Positions 25,834 to 34,498 are shown, counted from the first letter of the stretch. The stretch: DNA of 64,000 nucleotides from Bacteriovoracaceae bacterium (GCA_947441615.1 CANEUH010000022.1:1-64000), one strand, 5' to 3'. The notes: generated by a model not told the origin, from the letters alone. Numbers and translations are program-made.

Positions 25834-27387
25834 ATGGATCCAATTATGATGGCCGTTGTGGGCGTAATTGTTGGTGCGGTCGTTGCTTTCTTAGTTGTGA
25901 CACTTAAAAACGCATCAGCGATGAAATCCAAAGAAGGTGCTGCCCAAGATATTTTAAAGAAAGCAGAAGCTCAGGCAGAAGAAACAAAAAAGAAAGCTGA
26001 AGACAAAGCAAAGCAAATTGTTCGTGAAGAGAGAAACCTTCTTGAAACAGAAATGGATAAGAAGAAAAAGCATCTCACTGATCTTGAGAGGGGTCTCACA
26101 AAAAAAGAAGTCGCTCTTGAGCAAAAAGTTGAGCAGATTCAAAAAGACACTGATCGCGTGAAAGCGAAAGAAACAGAAATCGAAACACGTGTTCAAAAAT
26201 TAGATCTTGAGCTTAAGAAAAACCATGAGATTCAAGAAGAGTTAGCGAATAAACTAACTCAAGTGGCAGGACTAACAAAAGAGCAAGCTAAGACTGAGCT
26301 CATTGCCCAAATTGAAGAAGAAGCTAAACTTGATGCAGCTAAAAGATTAAAGCGTATTGAAGAAGAAGCAAACGAGGAAGCAGAAAAACGTGCAAAAAGA
26401 GTTGTCGGCATCGCTATCCAGCGTTTTGCTGGTGAATACGTTGCTGAACAAACAATATCTTCTGTCGAAATTGCTGATGATGGCGTTAAAGGTCGCTTGA
26501 TTGGTCGAGAAGGTCGAAACATCCGTGCTTTTGAACAGATTTGCGGCGTTGATCTCATCATCGATGATACCCCAGGGATTGTGACGATTTCTTCCTTCAA
26601 TGTTGTTCGTAAGGAAATCTCACGTATGACAATTGAGCGCTTGATTGCTGATGGTCGAATTCACCCAGCTAAAATTGAAGAATTCTACGAAAAATGTAAG
26701 CACGAGTTTGAATCTCGCCTACGTGAATTAGGTGAAAAAGCTCAAATGGAAATTGGGGTTCACGGAATTCATCCCGAGATTTTAAAACTCATTGGGGCAT
26801 TAAACTGGAGAACTTCTTATACTCAAAACCAATACCAACATGCTCTTGAGACAGCTTTCCTCGCTGGTAACATGGCAGCAGAACTTGGTCTTAACGTAAA
26901 ACAAGCGCGAAGAGCAGGACTTATGCATGATATTGGTAAAGTGCTTGATGCCTCTGCAGAAGGCTCACATGCTGTAATCGGTGCAGACTTTGCTAAAAAA
27001 TATGGAGAGTCTCCGGATATCGTTCATGCGATTCGCGCTCACCACGATGATGAAAAACCTGAATCGGTTCTTGCTCACCTTGTAGCAGCTGGAGATGCAC
27101 TCTCTGGTGCTCGTCCCGGTGCTCGTAAAGCACTTAAAGAGTCTTATGTTTCTCGTCTTTCTGATATTGAAAAAATTGTGAATAGCTTTGAAGGTGTTCA
27201 TCGTTCTTACGCCATTTCAGCAGGTCGTGAAGTCAGAGTCCTTGTTGAGAATGAGAAAGTATCAGATGAGCAAACAATTATGCTATCACGAGATATTGCG
27301 CGCAAAATTGAACAGGAGATGTCATATCCTGGAACTATTAAAGTTTCAGTCATTCGTGAGACTCGTGCCGTAGGAATTGCTAAGTAA
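25834..27387 (+). CDS. rny: Ribonuclease Y
   Basis: Membrane-anchored endoribonuclease that starts mRNA decay in bacteria without RNase E or in addition to it. One N-terminal membrane segment (residues ~5-24), a long coiled coil (about 30-205, rich in K and E), a KH RNA-binding domain (GRLIGREGRNIRAFEQICG), and an HD phosphohydrolase domain with the metal motif GLMHDIGK (H364-D365) and AIRAHHDDEKPES. The 517 residues match the family. The ATG after AAGGGG is used; upstream in-frame codons lie inside the preceding gene. Confidence 0.96.
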   Translation: MDPIMMAVVGVIVGAVVAFLVVTLKNASAMKSKEGAAQDILKKAEAQAEETKKKAEDKAKQIVREERNLLETEMDKKKKHLTDLERGLTKKEVALEQKVEQIQKDTDRVKAKETEIETRVQKLDLELKKNHEIQEELANKLTQVAGLTKEQAKTELIAQIEEEAKLDAAKRLKRIEEEANEEAEKRAKRVVGIAIQRFAGEYVAEQTISSVEIADDGVKGRLIGREGRNIRAFEQICGVDLIIDDTPGIVTISSFNVVRKEISRMTIERLIADGRIHPAKIEEFYEKCKHEFESRLRELGEKAQMEIGVHGIHPEILKLIGALNWRTSYTQNQYQHALETAFLAGNMAAELGLNVKQARRAGLMHDIGKVLDASAEGSHAVIGADFAKKYGESPDIVHAIRAHHDDEKPESVLAHLVAAGDALSGARPGARKALKESYVSRLSDIEKIVNSFEGVHRSYAISAGREVRVLVENEKVSDEQTIMLSRDIARKIEQEMSYPGTIKVSVIRETRAVGIAK

Positions 27388-27407
27388 TAAGCTAGAGGAG
27401 GAGTGAC

Positions 27408-28088
27408 ATGGAAAAGTGTGCAATCATCACTGGCTCCTCCTCTGGTCTTGGTCTTGAAATAACAAAATCACTTTTAAATTTAGGTTATAAGGTTTTTGGC
27501 GGCTCCAGATCGGGAACAGATCTTGAGCACCCAAACTTTTATGATGTTGAACTAGACATTACTTCTTCTGAGTCAGTAGAAGAGTTTTTTGAAACAATCA
27601 GAGAGTTTACCGATAAGGTTCATCTTTGTGTGAACAATGCTGGCATTTGTGAAATGTCTTCAATCTCAGAAATGACTGCAGAAGTTTTTGAACAACATCT
27701 TGCAATTAATACCACTGGACCCTTTTTACTTTTTCAAGGGCTTGAGTCTTTTGTCCTTGAGAATGAGACGCATATTATTTCCATCCTATCGACTGCCGCC
27801 CATTATGGGTATCCAAATGTAGCTGCCTATAATGCTTCTAAGTTTGGTCAACTGGGGCTCATTGAGAGTTTAAAGAAAGAATGGAAAGATTATAAAATTC
27901 GCTTCACAAACTTATTTCCTGGTGCGATCGATACTCCGCTTTGGGATAAAATGGGTACTAAGTTTTCAAGATCAAAGATGCTTAAGCCAGAAGAATTTAT
28001 GACGATTTTTAATTTTATAGTGACAGCACCACCAACGATTCAGTTTCCTGAAATAACCTTCCTTCACAAAGAGGGATATCTCGAATGA
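27408..28088 (+). CDS. Short-chain dehydrogenase/reductase
   Basis: 226-residue classical SDR. The NAD(P) motif is TGSSSGLGLEI, followed by NNAG in NNAGICEMS and the catalytic Ser...Tyr-x3-Lys as STAAHYGYPNVAAYNASK. GAIDTPLW matches the post-catalytic PG-x-V/I-x-T segment (FPGAIDT). The substrate cannot be read from sequence. GGAGG precedes the ATG. Its stop overlaps the next gene by four bases, starting a run of five tightly coupled genes. Confidence 0.88.
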   Translation: MEKCAIITGSSSGLGLEITKSLLNLGYKVFGGSRSGTDLEHPNFYDVELDITSSESVEEFFETIREFTDKVHLCVNNAGICEMSSISEMTAEVFEQHLAINTTGPFLLFQGLESFVLENETHIISILSTAAHYGYPNVAAYNASKFGQLGLIESLKKEWKDYKIRFTNLFPGAIDTPLWDKMGTKFSRSKMLKPEEFMTIFNFIVTAPPTIQFPEITFLHKEGYLE

Positions 28089-28504
28089 GTGGCATGTCCT
28101 TACCACGAAGAAAATATCTTGAGTTAGGGCTGATGCTCATTGCAAGTGGTGTATTTTATTTTTTCATACCTAAGTTTGAAGAACTCACTCTTTTTTATTT
28201 CGGATTTATTTGGAATTGGTCTTACTCAGTAGAGCTAGATCCGATTTATGAAAATCCTCGTTATCGTTTTTCCATGCTTAGGACCGTGATTAATTTTCAG
28301 AAATTAATTCTTCGTCCCTTTAATCGTGCTCCTGAGGCGATTAAGCGCTTGGTAGGTGTATTGCCGGCCGGTATATTTTGGTGGCTCGTGATTTATATCA
28401 ATCAGAGCTCAATGCCTTGGTGGACAACTTTTGTAGGAAGTATTTGTTTTGAATTGGTTCAGATTCAAATGACTTTTTTAAAAAGCGAGAAATCAAATCC
28501 ATGA
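28085..28504 (+). CDS. Small membrane protein of unknown function
   Basis: 139 residues with two clear hydrophobic helices near the N-terminus (LGLMLIASGVFYFFIPKF and TLFYFGFIWNW) and one or two near the C-terminus (VLPAGIFWWLVIYIN, TTFVGSICFELVQ). The loop between them is basic. No conserved motif is recognised. It is coupled to the SDR (ATGA overlap) and to the MutT gene (four-base overlap), so the three are almost surely translated together. Confidence 0.75.
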   Translation: MSGMSLPRRKYLELGLMLIASGVFYFFIPKFEELTLFYFGFIWNWSYSVELDPIYENPRYRFSMLRTVINFQKLILRPFNRAPEAIKRLVGVLPAGIFWWLVIYINQSSMPWWTTFVGSICFELVQIQMTFLKSEKSNP

Positions 28505-28920
28505 AACTTATTCCAGTCTCCCTTGCTGTTTTCTATAGGACAACCGGTGGGAGTCTTGAGGTATGGACTCAAAGAAGAGAGGATGATGGTATCTATCACG
28601 GACTCTTAGAGTTTCCTGGCGGAAAAATTGAAGAAAATGAACTTCCAATTGAAGCAGCGGTCAGGGAAGTTCTAGAGGAAGTTGGAATTTCGATTCATCC
28701 AAGTGAAGGTCGATTGATGGGGATATACCCCAGCCACCTGCAAGGGCGAGTCATCTTACTTAATGTCTTTTTATTTCCAGATCAACTGGCCCTTAAAGAT
28801 AAGGGTGAATGGCTCACGATTCATTCGAATCAATTAAGTGTTCCGTATCAAGGAAAGATCCCCGCCCCCAACCATCAGATCATTGATGATCTCTTTCGCG
28901 CACTATATAGTGAAGCCTAA
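28501..28920 (+). CDS. MutT-like Nudix hydrolase
   Basis: 139-residue Nudix protein. The box GGKIEENELPIEAAVREVLEEVGI has the full G-x5-E-x7-REUxEExGU pattern, preceded by LEFPGG as in MutT, which clears 8-oxo-dGTP from the nucleotide pool. The substrate is inferred from this MutT-like N-terminal context (VWTQRREDDGIYHGLLEFPG). The start overlaps the preceding gene by four bases. Confidence 0.82.
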   Translation: MKLIPVSLAVFYRTTGGSLEVWTQRREDDGIYHGLLEFPGGKIEENELPIEAAVREVLEEVGISIHPSEGRLMGIYPSHLQGRVILLNVFLFPDQLALKDKGEWLTIHSNQLSVPYQGKIPAPNHQIIDDLFRALYSEA

Positions 28921-28932
28921 GGATATGTTTCT

Positions 28933-29709
28933 ATGAATAGTATTACTCAAATTATTTCTCATTTGTTTTTGTTATCTCTGGCATTTGGAACTCAGCTCTT
29001 TGCACCGGTTGTAAATACAAAGCTCACTGGAGTTGGTTTTTATAAACTGGGGACTTCAATTGTTCTTGCCTCTTTGGTTCTTTCTATTGGGGTTGGCTAT
29101 TTTATGGTGCCTTCCATTACTCCCATTGAATGGTGGTGTTATGGCATTTTATTGAGTTCAAATATCATCACTTCTATTTTTCATCGAGATCACAAATCGT
29201 GGGCCATGTGGTTTCTGTATGGAATACAGATTATTTCTTTCTGTGTTCTTTTATTCAATGTGCTAGATATGAATCCCATGTGGATCATGTTCTTTTTCAT
29301 GAGCATGAGCCTTTTAGGTATTAGTCATTTTGCTATGCTTTTGGGTCACTATTATCTTGTTGTTCCTAAGCTCACTGAAGAGCCTCTTCTTTATTGCCTT
29401 TATATCTTTTGGATGCTGATGTTTTTAAGAATCATCTCTTCTCTTGCGGTGATTTTAACCGTGGGACTTCCTTACCTTGAAGAAGGCACACCACTTGGTG
29501 ATGGATATATTTATAACTGGTTATTTATCAGTATGCGGTATTTATGGGGCTACATTGCTCCACTTATTCTTAGCTTCTTTACATTTAGATTATGCAAATT
29601 ACGCTCTATTCAAAGTGCTACAGGTGTTCTTTACATTATAGAGTTTTTTGTTATTGTGGGCGAATTGATATCGATTTATCTAATGGCAAAACACGGATTA
29701 TCCCTATGA
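28933..29709 (+). CDS. Polytopic membrane protein with a GHYYLV motif
   Basis: 258 residues with about eight predicted membrane helices. The fifth contains two histidines spaced seven apart, SHFAMLLGHYYLVVPKL (residues ~128-144), and Met residues are abundant around it; such paired helix histidines can bind heme or metal, but no known family is assigned. AAGGA precedes the start. The stop overlaps the start of the zinc-ribbon gene (ATGA), so the two proteins are probably made together and may work together. Confidence 0.75.
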   Translation: MNSITQIISHLFLLSLAFGTQLFAPVVNTKLTGVGFYKLGTSIVLASLVLSIGVGYFMVPSITPIEWWCYGILLSSNIITSIFHRDHKSWAMWFLYGIQIISFCVLLFNVLDMNPMWIMFFFMSMSLLGISHFAMLLGHYYLVVPKLTEEPLLYCLYIFWMLMFLRIISSLAVILTVGLPYLEEGTPLGDGYIYNWLFISMRYLWGYIAPLILSFFTFRLCKLRSIQSATGVLYIIEFFVIVGELISIYLMAKHGLSL

Positions 29710-30158
29710 TGGAAATACAAATTACTTGTCCTTCATGCGGTTCTAGTATTGAAGTTCTCCCAGATCACAATGCTTCAAAAGTTGAGTGTGGAGTTTGTAA
29801 GCACGTTGTTGACGTGAAATTTACCCGTGAGCATGAACAGGGAATATTAAAAGAGTGTCCAACATGTTCCCGCATGGATTTTTATAAGCAAAAAGACTTT
29901 AACCGAAAAATTGGAGTTTTTCTTTTTGTCGTTGCGGCCATTCTTTCGATTTGGACTTATGGTTTAAGTTTGGTGGCCCTTTACCTCGTTGATCTGTTCT
30001 TATTTAGAAAGTTAGCGATGGTGAGTATCTGCTATAAATGCCGGACGAACTTTAGGGAAATAAAAAATATTGATGAAATAAGAGACTTTGACCACGAAAT
30101 GAATGACCGGATCATCTATTCTGATCATGACTTTAAGGGTAAGCCTCTATCTCATTAA
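29706..30158 (+). CDS. Membrane protein with two zinc-ribbon CxxC pairs per half
   Basis: 150 residues. The first half has CPSCGSSIEV ... CGVCKH, an MJ0042-like zinc ribbon. A second set, CPTCSRMDF and CYKCRTNF, flanks two hydrophobic helices (IGVFLFVVAAILSIWTYGLSLVALYLV). The picture is a hairpin membrane protein with cytoplasmic zinc-binding ends. The first ATG of ATGATG overlaps the previous stop. No function is recognised; the pairing with the upstream polytopic protein is the best clue. Confidence 0.75.
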   Translation: MMEIQITCPSCGSSIEVLPDHNASKVECGVCKHVVDVKFTREHEQGILKECPTCSRMDFYKQKDFNRKIGVFLFVVAAILSIWTYGLSLVALYLVDLFLFRKLAMVSICYKCRTNFREIKNIDEIRDFDHEMNDRIIYSDHDFKGKPLSH

Positions 30159-30194
30159 TATTACTTTTGATCTAAGTGAATTATGTTTAACGTT

Positions 30195-30224
30195 TTGATC
30201 TTTCGGTACCCTCCGTGCTATAAT
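30195..30224 (+). promoter_or_regulatory. Promoter of the CNNM/CorC gene
   Basis: TTGATC (30195-30200), 18-bp spacer, perfect TATAAT (30219-30224). Start predicted near 30231, giving a ~95-nt leader that carries AGGAG (30250-30254) far from the annotated ATG, plus a GC-rich stretch and an open upstream reading frame. Confidence 0.65.
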
Positions 30225-30263
30225 CATGACGCTTAATTGTTAAACTAACAGGAGATCGATTTT

Positions 30264-30329
30264 ATCGAACCCCCGGTCGCATCGGCCCTATTATTAACCA
30301 AAAAATTTTATCAAGAACATAAAATATGA
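30264..30329 (+). other. Candidate upstream ORF with an ATC start, coupled to the CNNM gene
   Basis: From ATC at 30264 the frame reads I/M-EPPVASALLLTKKFYQEHKI and stops at TGA 30327-30329, overlapping the downstream ATG (ATGA). AGGAG lies nine bases before the ATC. The frame is closed upstream by TAA (30246-30248) and has no ATG, GTG or TTG. The main gene has no Shine-Dalgarno of its own, which fits coupling. ATC initiation is rare, so this is a hypothesis; ATC could also be a mutated or misread ATG. Confidence 0.35.
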
Positions 30330-31654
30330 GTACTGACCAAGAGGTTTTGATTCTTGTCGTGTCTCTTCTATTGTCTGCTTTTTTTTCAGGCTCAGAAGCT
30401 GCACTCCTTTCTTTACCCCATGAAAAAGCCAAACAGATAGCCGAAGAGCATGGCGTGGATTCATGGGCGATGAAGAAGTGGCTAGAAATCCCTAATGATA
30501 TTCTCACCACAATTCTCGTGGGGAATAACTTTGTTAATATTTTAATTGCTACTCTTTCGGCCAATATTGCTGAGAGATATTTCTCAAACGATGCCCTTGC
30601 AATCAGTGTGGGTGTTACGACCATGATCATTTTACTCTTCGGTGAGATTGCTCCAAAAACATTTGGACGAGGTCAGTCTGAAAGATTTGCTCCTTTGTGT
30701 GTTGTAGTTCTCATGGCCTGTTATTTTATCATGTGGCCGATAGTGAAGGCTTTTACAAAAATCATTCAGCTGGTACTTGGAAAAAATGCCAATGTTCGGA
30801 GTAGGGCCGTGACTAAAGATGATATTGAAGTGATGGTTGAGATGGCCGAAGAAGAGAGAACGATAGATTCAAAACAATTAGATCTCTTGAACTCAATCCT
30901 TGAGTTTCCTTCGATTAAAGTAAAAGACATCATGGTTCCTCGGACAGCGATTGAGGGCCTAAAGAGCCGCTGCTCATTTCTTGAAGTGATTAGGACAGTG
31001 AGAGAGGTCGCCCATAGTCGCTACCCTGTTTATGGAGAAGATCTCGATGATGTTCTAGGGTTTTTGCACGTAAAAGATCTGGCCTTCATGGCGACAGAGG
31101 AGCAAAAAAGTTTTGATGTTACAAAATATTTAAAGCCTCCATTCTTTGTTTACGAGCACATGAAAATCCAAGCTGTTTTCGATCATATGAACCGTAAAAA
31201 GGTTCACTTGGCACTTGTGAAAGATGAAAATGGCATGGTCGTAGGAATGCTTACACTTGAAGATATCATGGAAGAGATTTTTGGCTCTATTCAAGACGAA
31301 CATGATGATGATGATGATTTAGTTCCTGGTGTAGAAAGCGAGGAAGGGGTTCTTGTTCCTTCAACCATTTCACTTCGTGATTTATATAATGAATACGACG
31401 TTGAAATTCCTTTGAATGATAACTACTCAACCTTGAATGGTTTTCTCATGGATCAACTTGGGAATGGTTTTCCTAAAAAAGGCCACATGATTATTTGGGA
31501 TGGTTACTCGTTCGAGCTTGTTAGGGTAAAAAGTTCTGAAATAAAAGAAGTTAAGATTAAGTCTACAACGGGTGTTCACCTTAGAGAGCCTGATCTTAGG
31601 GAGTCGATTGATACTCGTGAAGATGAGCCACACAAAGCTTTTGGCGCCAAATAA
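30326..31654 (+). CDS. CNNM/HlyC-CorC family transporter-associated protein
   Basis: 442 residues in the order DUF21/CNNM membrane domain (residues ~5-190, with SGSEAALLSLPHEKA and ILVGNNFVNILIATLS), a pair of CBS domains (about 200-320, IMVPRTAIEG ... GMVVGMLTLEDIMEEIFG) and a C-terminal CorC_HlyC domain (about 345-425). Relatives are linked to magnesium and cobalt homeostasis or efflux; TlyC 'hemolysin' naming is historical. The C-terminus is acidic around EHDDDDDLVPG. No ribosome binding site sits before the ATG; it may depend on translation of the upstream frame. Confidence 0.88.
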   Translation: MSTDQEVLILVVSLLLSAFFSGSEAALLSLPHEKAKQIAEEHGVDSWAMKKWLEIPNDILTTILVGNNFVNILIATLSANIAERYFSNDALAISVGVTTMIILLFGEIAPKTFGRGQSERFAPLCVVVLMACYFIMWPIVKAFTKIIQLVLGKNANVRSRAVTKDDIEVMVEMAEEERTIDSKQLDLLNSILEFPSIKVKDIMVPRTAIEGLKSRCSFLEVIRTVREVAHSRYPVYGEDLDDVLGFLHVKDLAFMATEEQKSFDVTKYLKPPFFVYEHMKIQAVFDHMNRKKVHLALVKDENGMVVGMLTLEDIMEEIFGSIQDEHDDDDDLVPGVESEEGVLVPSTISLRDLYNEYDVEIPLNDNYSTLNGFLMDQLGNGFPKKGHMIIWDGYSFELVRVKSSEIKEVKIKSTTGVHLREPDLRESIDTREDEPHKAFGAK

Positions 31655-31657
31655 AAG

Positions 31658-32635
31658 ATGACTCAAAAAATTCATTCAGTTTGCGTTATTGGTGGGGGAT
31701 CCGCGGGAACGATGGCGGTTCTTAGAACTGTTCTGAATAATGATGACTGCCTTTTTTTCCCCGGTAGTCCGAAAAATAAAAAGCGCTCTCGCGCCATGTG
31801 GGTAAAAAAAGTCGAAAACATGCCTTCTCATCTCCAATATAAAAGAGGGATTGAGGAGCCGAATGCAGAAACCTTAAAGTGGATTTTAGAATCTGATTTT
31901 AAGGATAAACTGACTTTAAATAAAAACACAGGTGTGACGTCTCTTAAAAAAGAGAATGGGGTTTTTCACATTACCGATTCAAAAAATAATCTTCACTTCG
32001 CCAAATTTGTGATTCTTTGTACCGGAGTTATGGATGTTCAGCCTGAAATCCAAGGGTCCATTGAAAAAGTCTTTGATTTTGCCAACGCTCAAACCATCGA
32101 TTATTGCCTCATTTGCGATGGGCACCATTCTTTAAATAAAGATGTATCAGTTATTGGCCACTCCAATGGGGCGGCGTGGGTTTCGATCATGCTGTCTGAG
32201 CGTTATGCGCCCAAGAGTATGCATATTCTCACCAATGGTAAAACTCCTGAATTTGAATCTGATACAAAAAGATTGATAGAGATCTATGGAATTCGAGTTG
32301 TGGAGAGTCCGATTGAAAGTATTAATGGTGAGGATAAGGGACACATTCTTAAATCCTTTACTCTACAAGATAAAACTCAGGTAAAGACAGATCTTTGTTT
32401 TATTTCATTAGGAATGATTATTTATAATGAACTCGCAAAGGAAGCAGGGGCCGATTTAGACGAACGTGGGTTTGTGAAAACCACTGATTCGGGTGAGACT
32501 AATATTCCAGGCCTTTATGTAGCGGGGGATCTTCGGGCCAATGCCAAAAAACAAATCTATACCGCTTGGGATCATGCTGTTAGCGCTGCTAATGCTATTA
32601 ATATGAAATTAAGGGCGTCAAGAAGACCTATTTAA
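31658..32635 (+). CDS. Thioredoxin-reductase-like flavoprotein
   Basis: 325 residues. FAD motif CVIGGGSAGTMA at the N-terminus, a second dinucleotide motif VIGHSNGAAWVS in the middle, and GLYVAGDLR near the C-terminus, the order of low-molecular-weight thioredoxin reductases. The redox pair is C150-LI-C153 in DYCLICDGH, at the place of TrxB's CATC. The FAD motif is less canonical than TrxB (GGGSAG rather than GSGPAG) and the N-terminal loop is longer. It starts three bases after the CNNM gene without its own ribosome binding site. The partner redoxin is not evident; a 2Fe-2S ferredoxin lies opposite, tail to tail. Confidence 0.82.
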   Translation: MTQKIHSVCVIGGGSAGTMAVLRTVLNNDDCLFFPGSPKNKKRSRAMWVKKVENMPSHLQYKRGIEEPNAETLKWILESDFKDKLTLNKNTGVTSLKKENGVFHITDSKNNLHFAKFVILCTGVMDVQPEIQGSIEKVFDFANAQTIDYCLICDGHHSLNKDVSVIGHSNGAAWVSIMLSERYAPKSMHILTNGKTPEFESDTKRLIEIYGIRVVESPIESINGEDKGHILKSFTLQDKTQVKTDLCFISLGMIIYNELAKEAGADLDERGFVKTTDSGETNIPGLYVAGDLRANAKKQIYTAWDHAVSAANAINMKLRASRRPI

Positions 32636-32927
32636 GTGGCTTCAAAGTCACATCTCCCAGCACTTTGGCTCGACAGGAAAGTCTCATTTCCCTAGTGCTA
32701 TCGATTTTTAACTCTAATCTTACAGCATCAATAGTGTTTTGCTCAATGAGACTTGGGGGTAGGAGATTTTCTTTACCCTTCATGATTTCAACCCTACAGG
32801 CGCCACAGGAACCAGCTAGACATCCATGGGGAAGCTCCTCGCCCTGATCTGAGAGGGCGTTATAGATAATATCCTCGGTTTTCACCTCAAAAGATTTGGC
32901 CGTACCTTCGATTGACACTCTGGGCAT
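32628..32927 (-). CDS. 2Fe-2S ferredoxin
   Basis: 99 residues. Cluster ligands C-x4-C-x2-C ... C are visible as HGCLAGSCGACRVEI and LSCRAK, the plant/adrenodoxin-type pattern. MPRVSIEG is chosen as start because CTTCCTT on the plus strand gives AAGGAAG at ideal spacing; a longer start six codons upstream would place that site inside the gene. It is transcribed opposite leucine dehydrogenase and overlaps the flavoprotein gene by eight bases at the 3' ends. It would serve as an electron carrier for an unidentified partner. Confidence 0.92.
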   Translation of the reverse strand: MPRVSIEGTAKSFEVKTEDIIYNALSDQGEELPHGCLAGSCGACRVEIMKGKENLLPPSLIEQNTIDAVRLELKIDSTREMRLSCRAKVLGDVTLKPLK

Positions 32928-33043
32928 ACGATTCTTCCTTGTCAAAAACCTAAGAGTTTAAGAAACTTCTCGCCATTAGAAATTAGTCTAAACCAAGTCT
33001 TAATTTTGGTCATCAGGAAATCCTGCGCCAAAGGAGAAAGTAC

Positions 33044-34156
33044 ATGTTAACTCTAGAAAAAATGTATTCAATGGGTCACGAAGAAGTTGTTTTCTTTCAG
33101 GATAAAACCTGTGGATTAAAGGCGATTGTAGGAATTCATGATACGACTTTAGGTCCAGCTCTTGGTGGAACTCGTATGTACCCTTATGCGAGTGAAGAAG
33201 AGGCATTAGTTGATGTTCTTCGTCTCTCTCGTGGTATGACTTATAAAAATGCAATCTCTGGTCTGAATCTTGGTGGCGGTAAGGCCGTAATCATCGGAGA
33301 CCCAAAGAAAGATAAATCAGAAGCTTTATTTAGATCTTTTGGACGATTTGTTGAATCCCTCAATGGTCGCTACATCACAGCTGAAGATGTTAATACGACG
33401 GTTGAAGATATTGAGCACATCTTTACTGAAACAAATTATGTAACAGGGGTCGCTCAACAATACGGTGGATCAGGTAATCCTGCTCCTTATACGGCCCTAG
33501 GTGTTTTCCGTGGAATCGAAGCTTCTGTGACAAAAGCTTTTGGAAACCGCTCCCTCAAAGGCAAGACAGTTGCTATTCAAGGTGTGGGATCAGTTGGGTT
33601 TGAACTAGCTAAACTTCTCACTGAGGTCGGTGCAAATATCGTTTACACAGATGTAAGTGAGCGCGGCATTCAGAAAATGAAGGAATCTTTTCCTCATGCT
33701 AAATTTGTCGCTCCTAATGACATTTTCTCAGTTCCTTGTGATGTGTATGCTCCTTGTGCTCTTGGGGCTTCAGTGAACGATGAAACAATTCCTCAATTAA
33801 AATGTAAGATTGTTTGTGGTGCAGCTAATAACCAATTAAAAGAAGACCGCCATGGGTTAATTCTCAAAGAAAAAGGCATTCTTTATGCTCCAGACTTTCT
33901 TGTGAATGCTGGTGGTGTGATGAACGTTTCAATTGAGTTTGAAGGTTGGGCGGATTCTAAATCACGTCGCATGATTGATACCATTTATGACAAGACTCTT
34001 CAGGTTTTCTCAATATCTGATGAGCAAAATATTCCAGTCAATAAGGCCGCTGACGTTATGGCAGAAAATAGAATTACTTCGATGAAAAACATCAAGAATT
34101 CTTATCTCGGTGTCAAAATTAACCACAGAATGCCTGGTCAAAAAAGAAGATTCTAA
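33044..34156 (+). CDS. Leucine dehydrogenase (Glu/Leu/Phe/Val dehydrogenase family)
   Basis: NAD-dependent oxidative deaminase giving branched-chain 2-oxoacids and ammonia. LGPALGGTRMYPY, the catalytic Lys region RGMTYKNAISGLNLGGGKAVI, EDVNTTVEDIEHI and the Rossmann motif QGVGSVGFELAKLL are all present; the segment AAPYTALGV-like NPAPYTALGVFRGIEA is typical of leucine/phenylalanine rather than glutamate dehydrogenases. The 370 residues match. A strong AAAGGAG precedes the ATG and a clean terminator follows. Its products feed the fused branched-chain oxoacid dehydrogenase E1 encoded 12 kb away. Confidence 0.93.
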   Translation: MLTLEKMYSMGHEEVVFFQDKTCGLKAIVGIHDTTLGPALGGTRMYPYASEEEALVDVLRLSRGMTYKNAISGLNLGGGKAVIIGDPKKDKSEALFRSFGRFVESLNGRYITAEDVNTTVEDIEHIFTETNYVTGVAQQYGGSGNPAPYTALGVFRGIEASVTKAFGNRSLKGKTVAIQGVGSVGFELAKLLTEVGANIVYTDVSERGIQKMKESFPHAKFVAPNDIFSVPCDVYAPCALGASVNDETIPQLKCKIVCGAANNQLKEDRHGLILKEKGILYAPDFLVNAGGVMNVSIEFEGWADSKSRRMIDTIYDKTLQVFSISDEQNIPVNKAADVMAENRITSMKNIKNSYLGVKINHRMPGQKRRF

Positions 34157-34160
34157 ATCA

Positions 34161-34190
34161 AAAGGCCCCCTTTTTGGGGGCTTTTTTTTT
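34161..34190 (+). terminator. Leucine dehydrogenase terminator
   Basis: GCCCCC (34165-34170) / GGGGGC (34176-34181) with a TTTTT loop and a nine-base T-tract, starting five bases after the stop codon. Confidence 0.93.
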
Positions 34191-34237
34191 GGCATCAATC
34201 CTGCTTCACTCCCTTGAGTCTAGAAACGGGAGATCAA

Positions 34238-34498
34238 ATGCCAAACCTACTTAAAAAGTTATTTCAAAAACGCATTCAAGCCATCAAAAAAAAATCTTCA
34301 GATAAATCTCCTCCACGAGGAGTGAAGTACAGTCATACAGAAAATTCTGAATTTGCTCGAGGGGCAGAAAAAACTGAAGCTGTTGGAATTGATAAATTTG
34401 ATGAAGAAGAAGTTTATGAATCTCAGGAATTGGTGTTGAAACCAGAAGAGCAAAATCAAAAACAGATTCAGAAACAAAATCTAGATGAGTATCATTAG
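34238..34498 (+). CDS. Small charged protein of unknown function
   Basis: 86 residues, no signal or membrane segment. The first 25 residues are strongly basic (NLLKKLFQKRIQAIKKK), the rest acidic and Gln-rich (DEEEVYESQELVLKP, then a Q/N-rich end). Likely disordered, perhaps nucleic-acid or membrane-surface binding through the basic helix; this is only composition. GGGAG lies seven bases before the ATG. It overlaps the large lipoprotein gene by four bases at the 3' ends. Confidence 0.6.
   Translation: MPNLLKKLFQKRIQAIKKKSSDKSPPRGVKYSHTENSEFARGAEKTEAVGIDKFDEEEVYESQELVLKPEEQNQKQIQKQNLDEYH

Noticed and set aside
33000-33254. 84-codon minus-strand frame over the start of leucine dehydrogenase
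   Set aside because: No motif and it overlaps a clear conserved gene.
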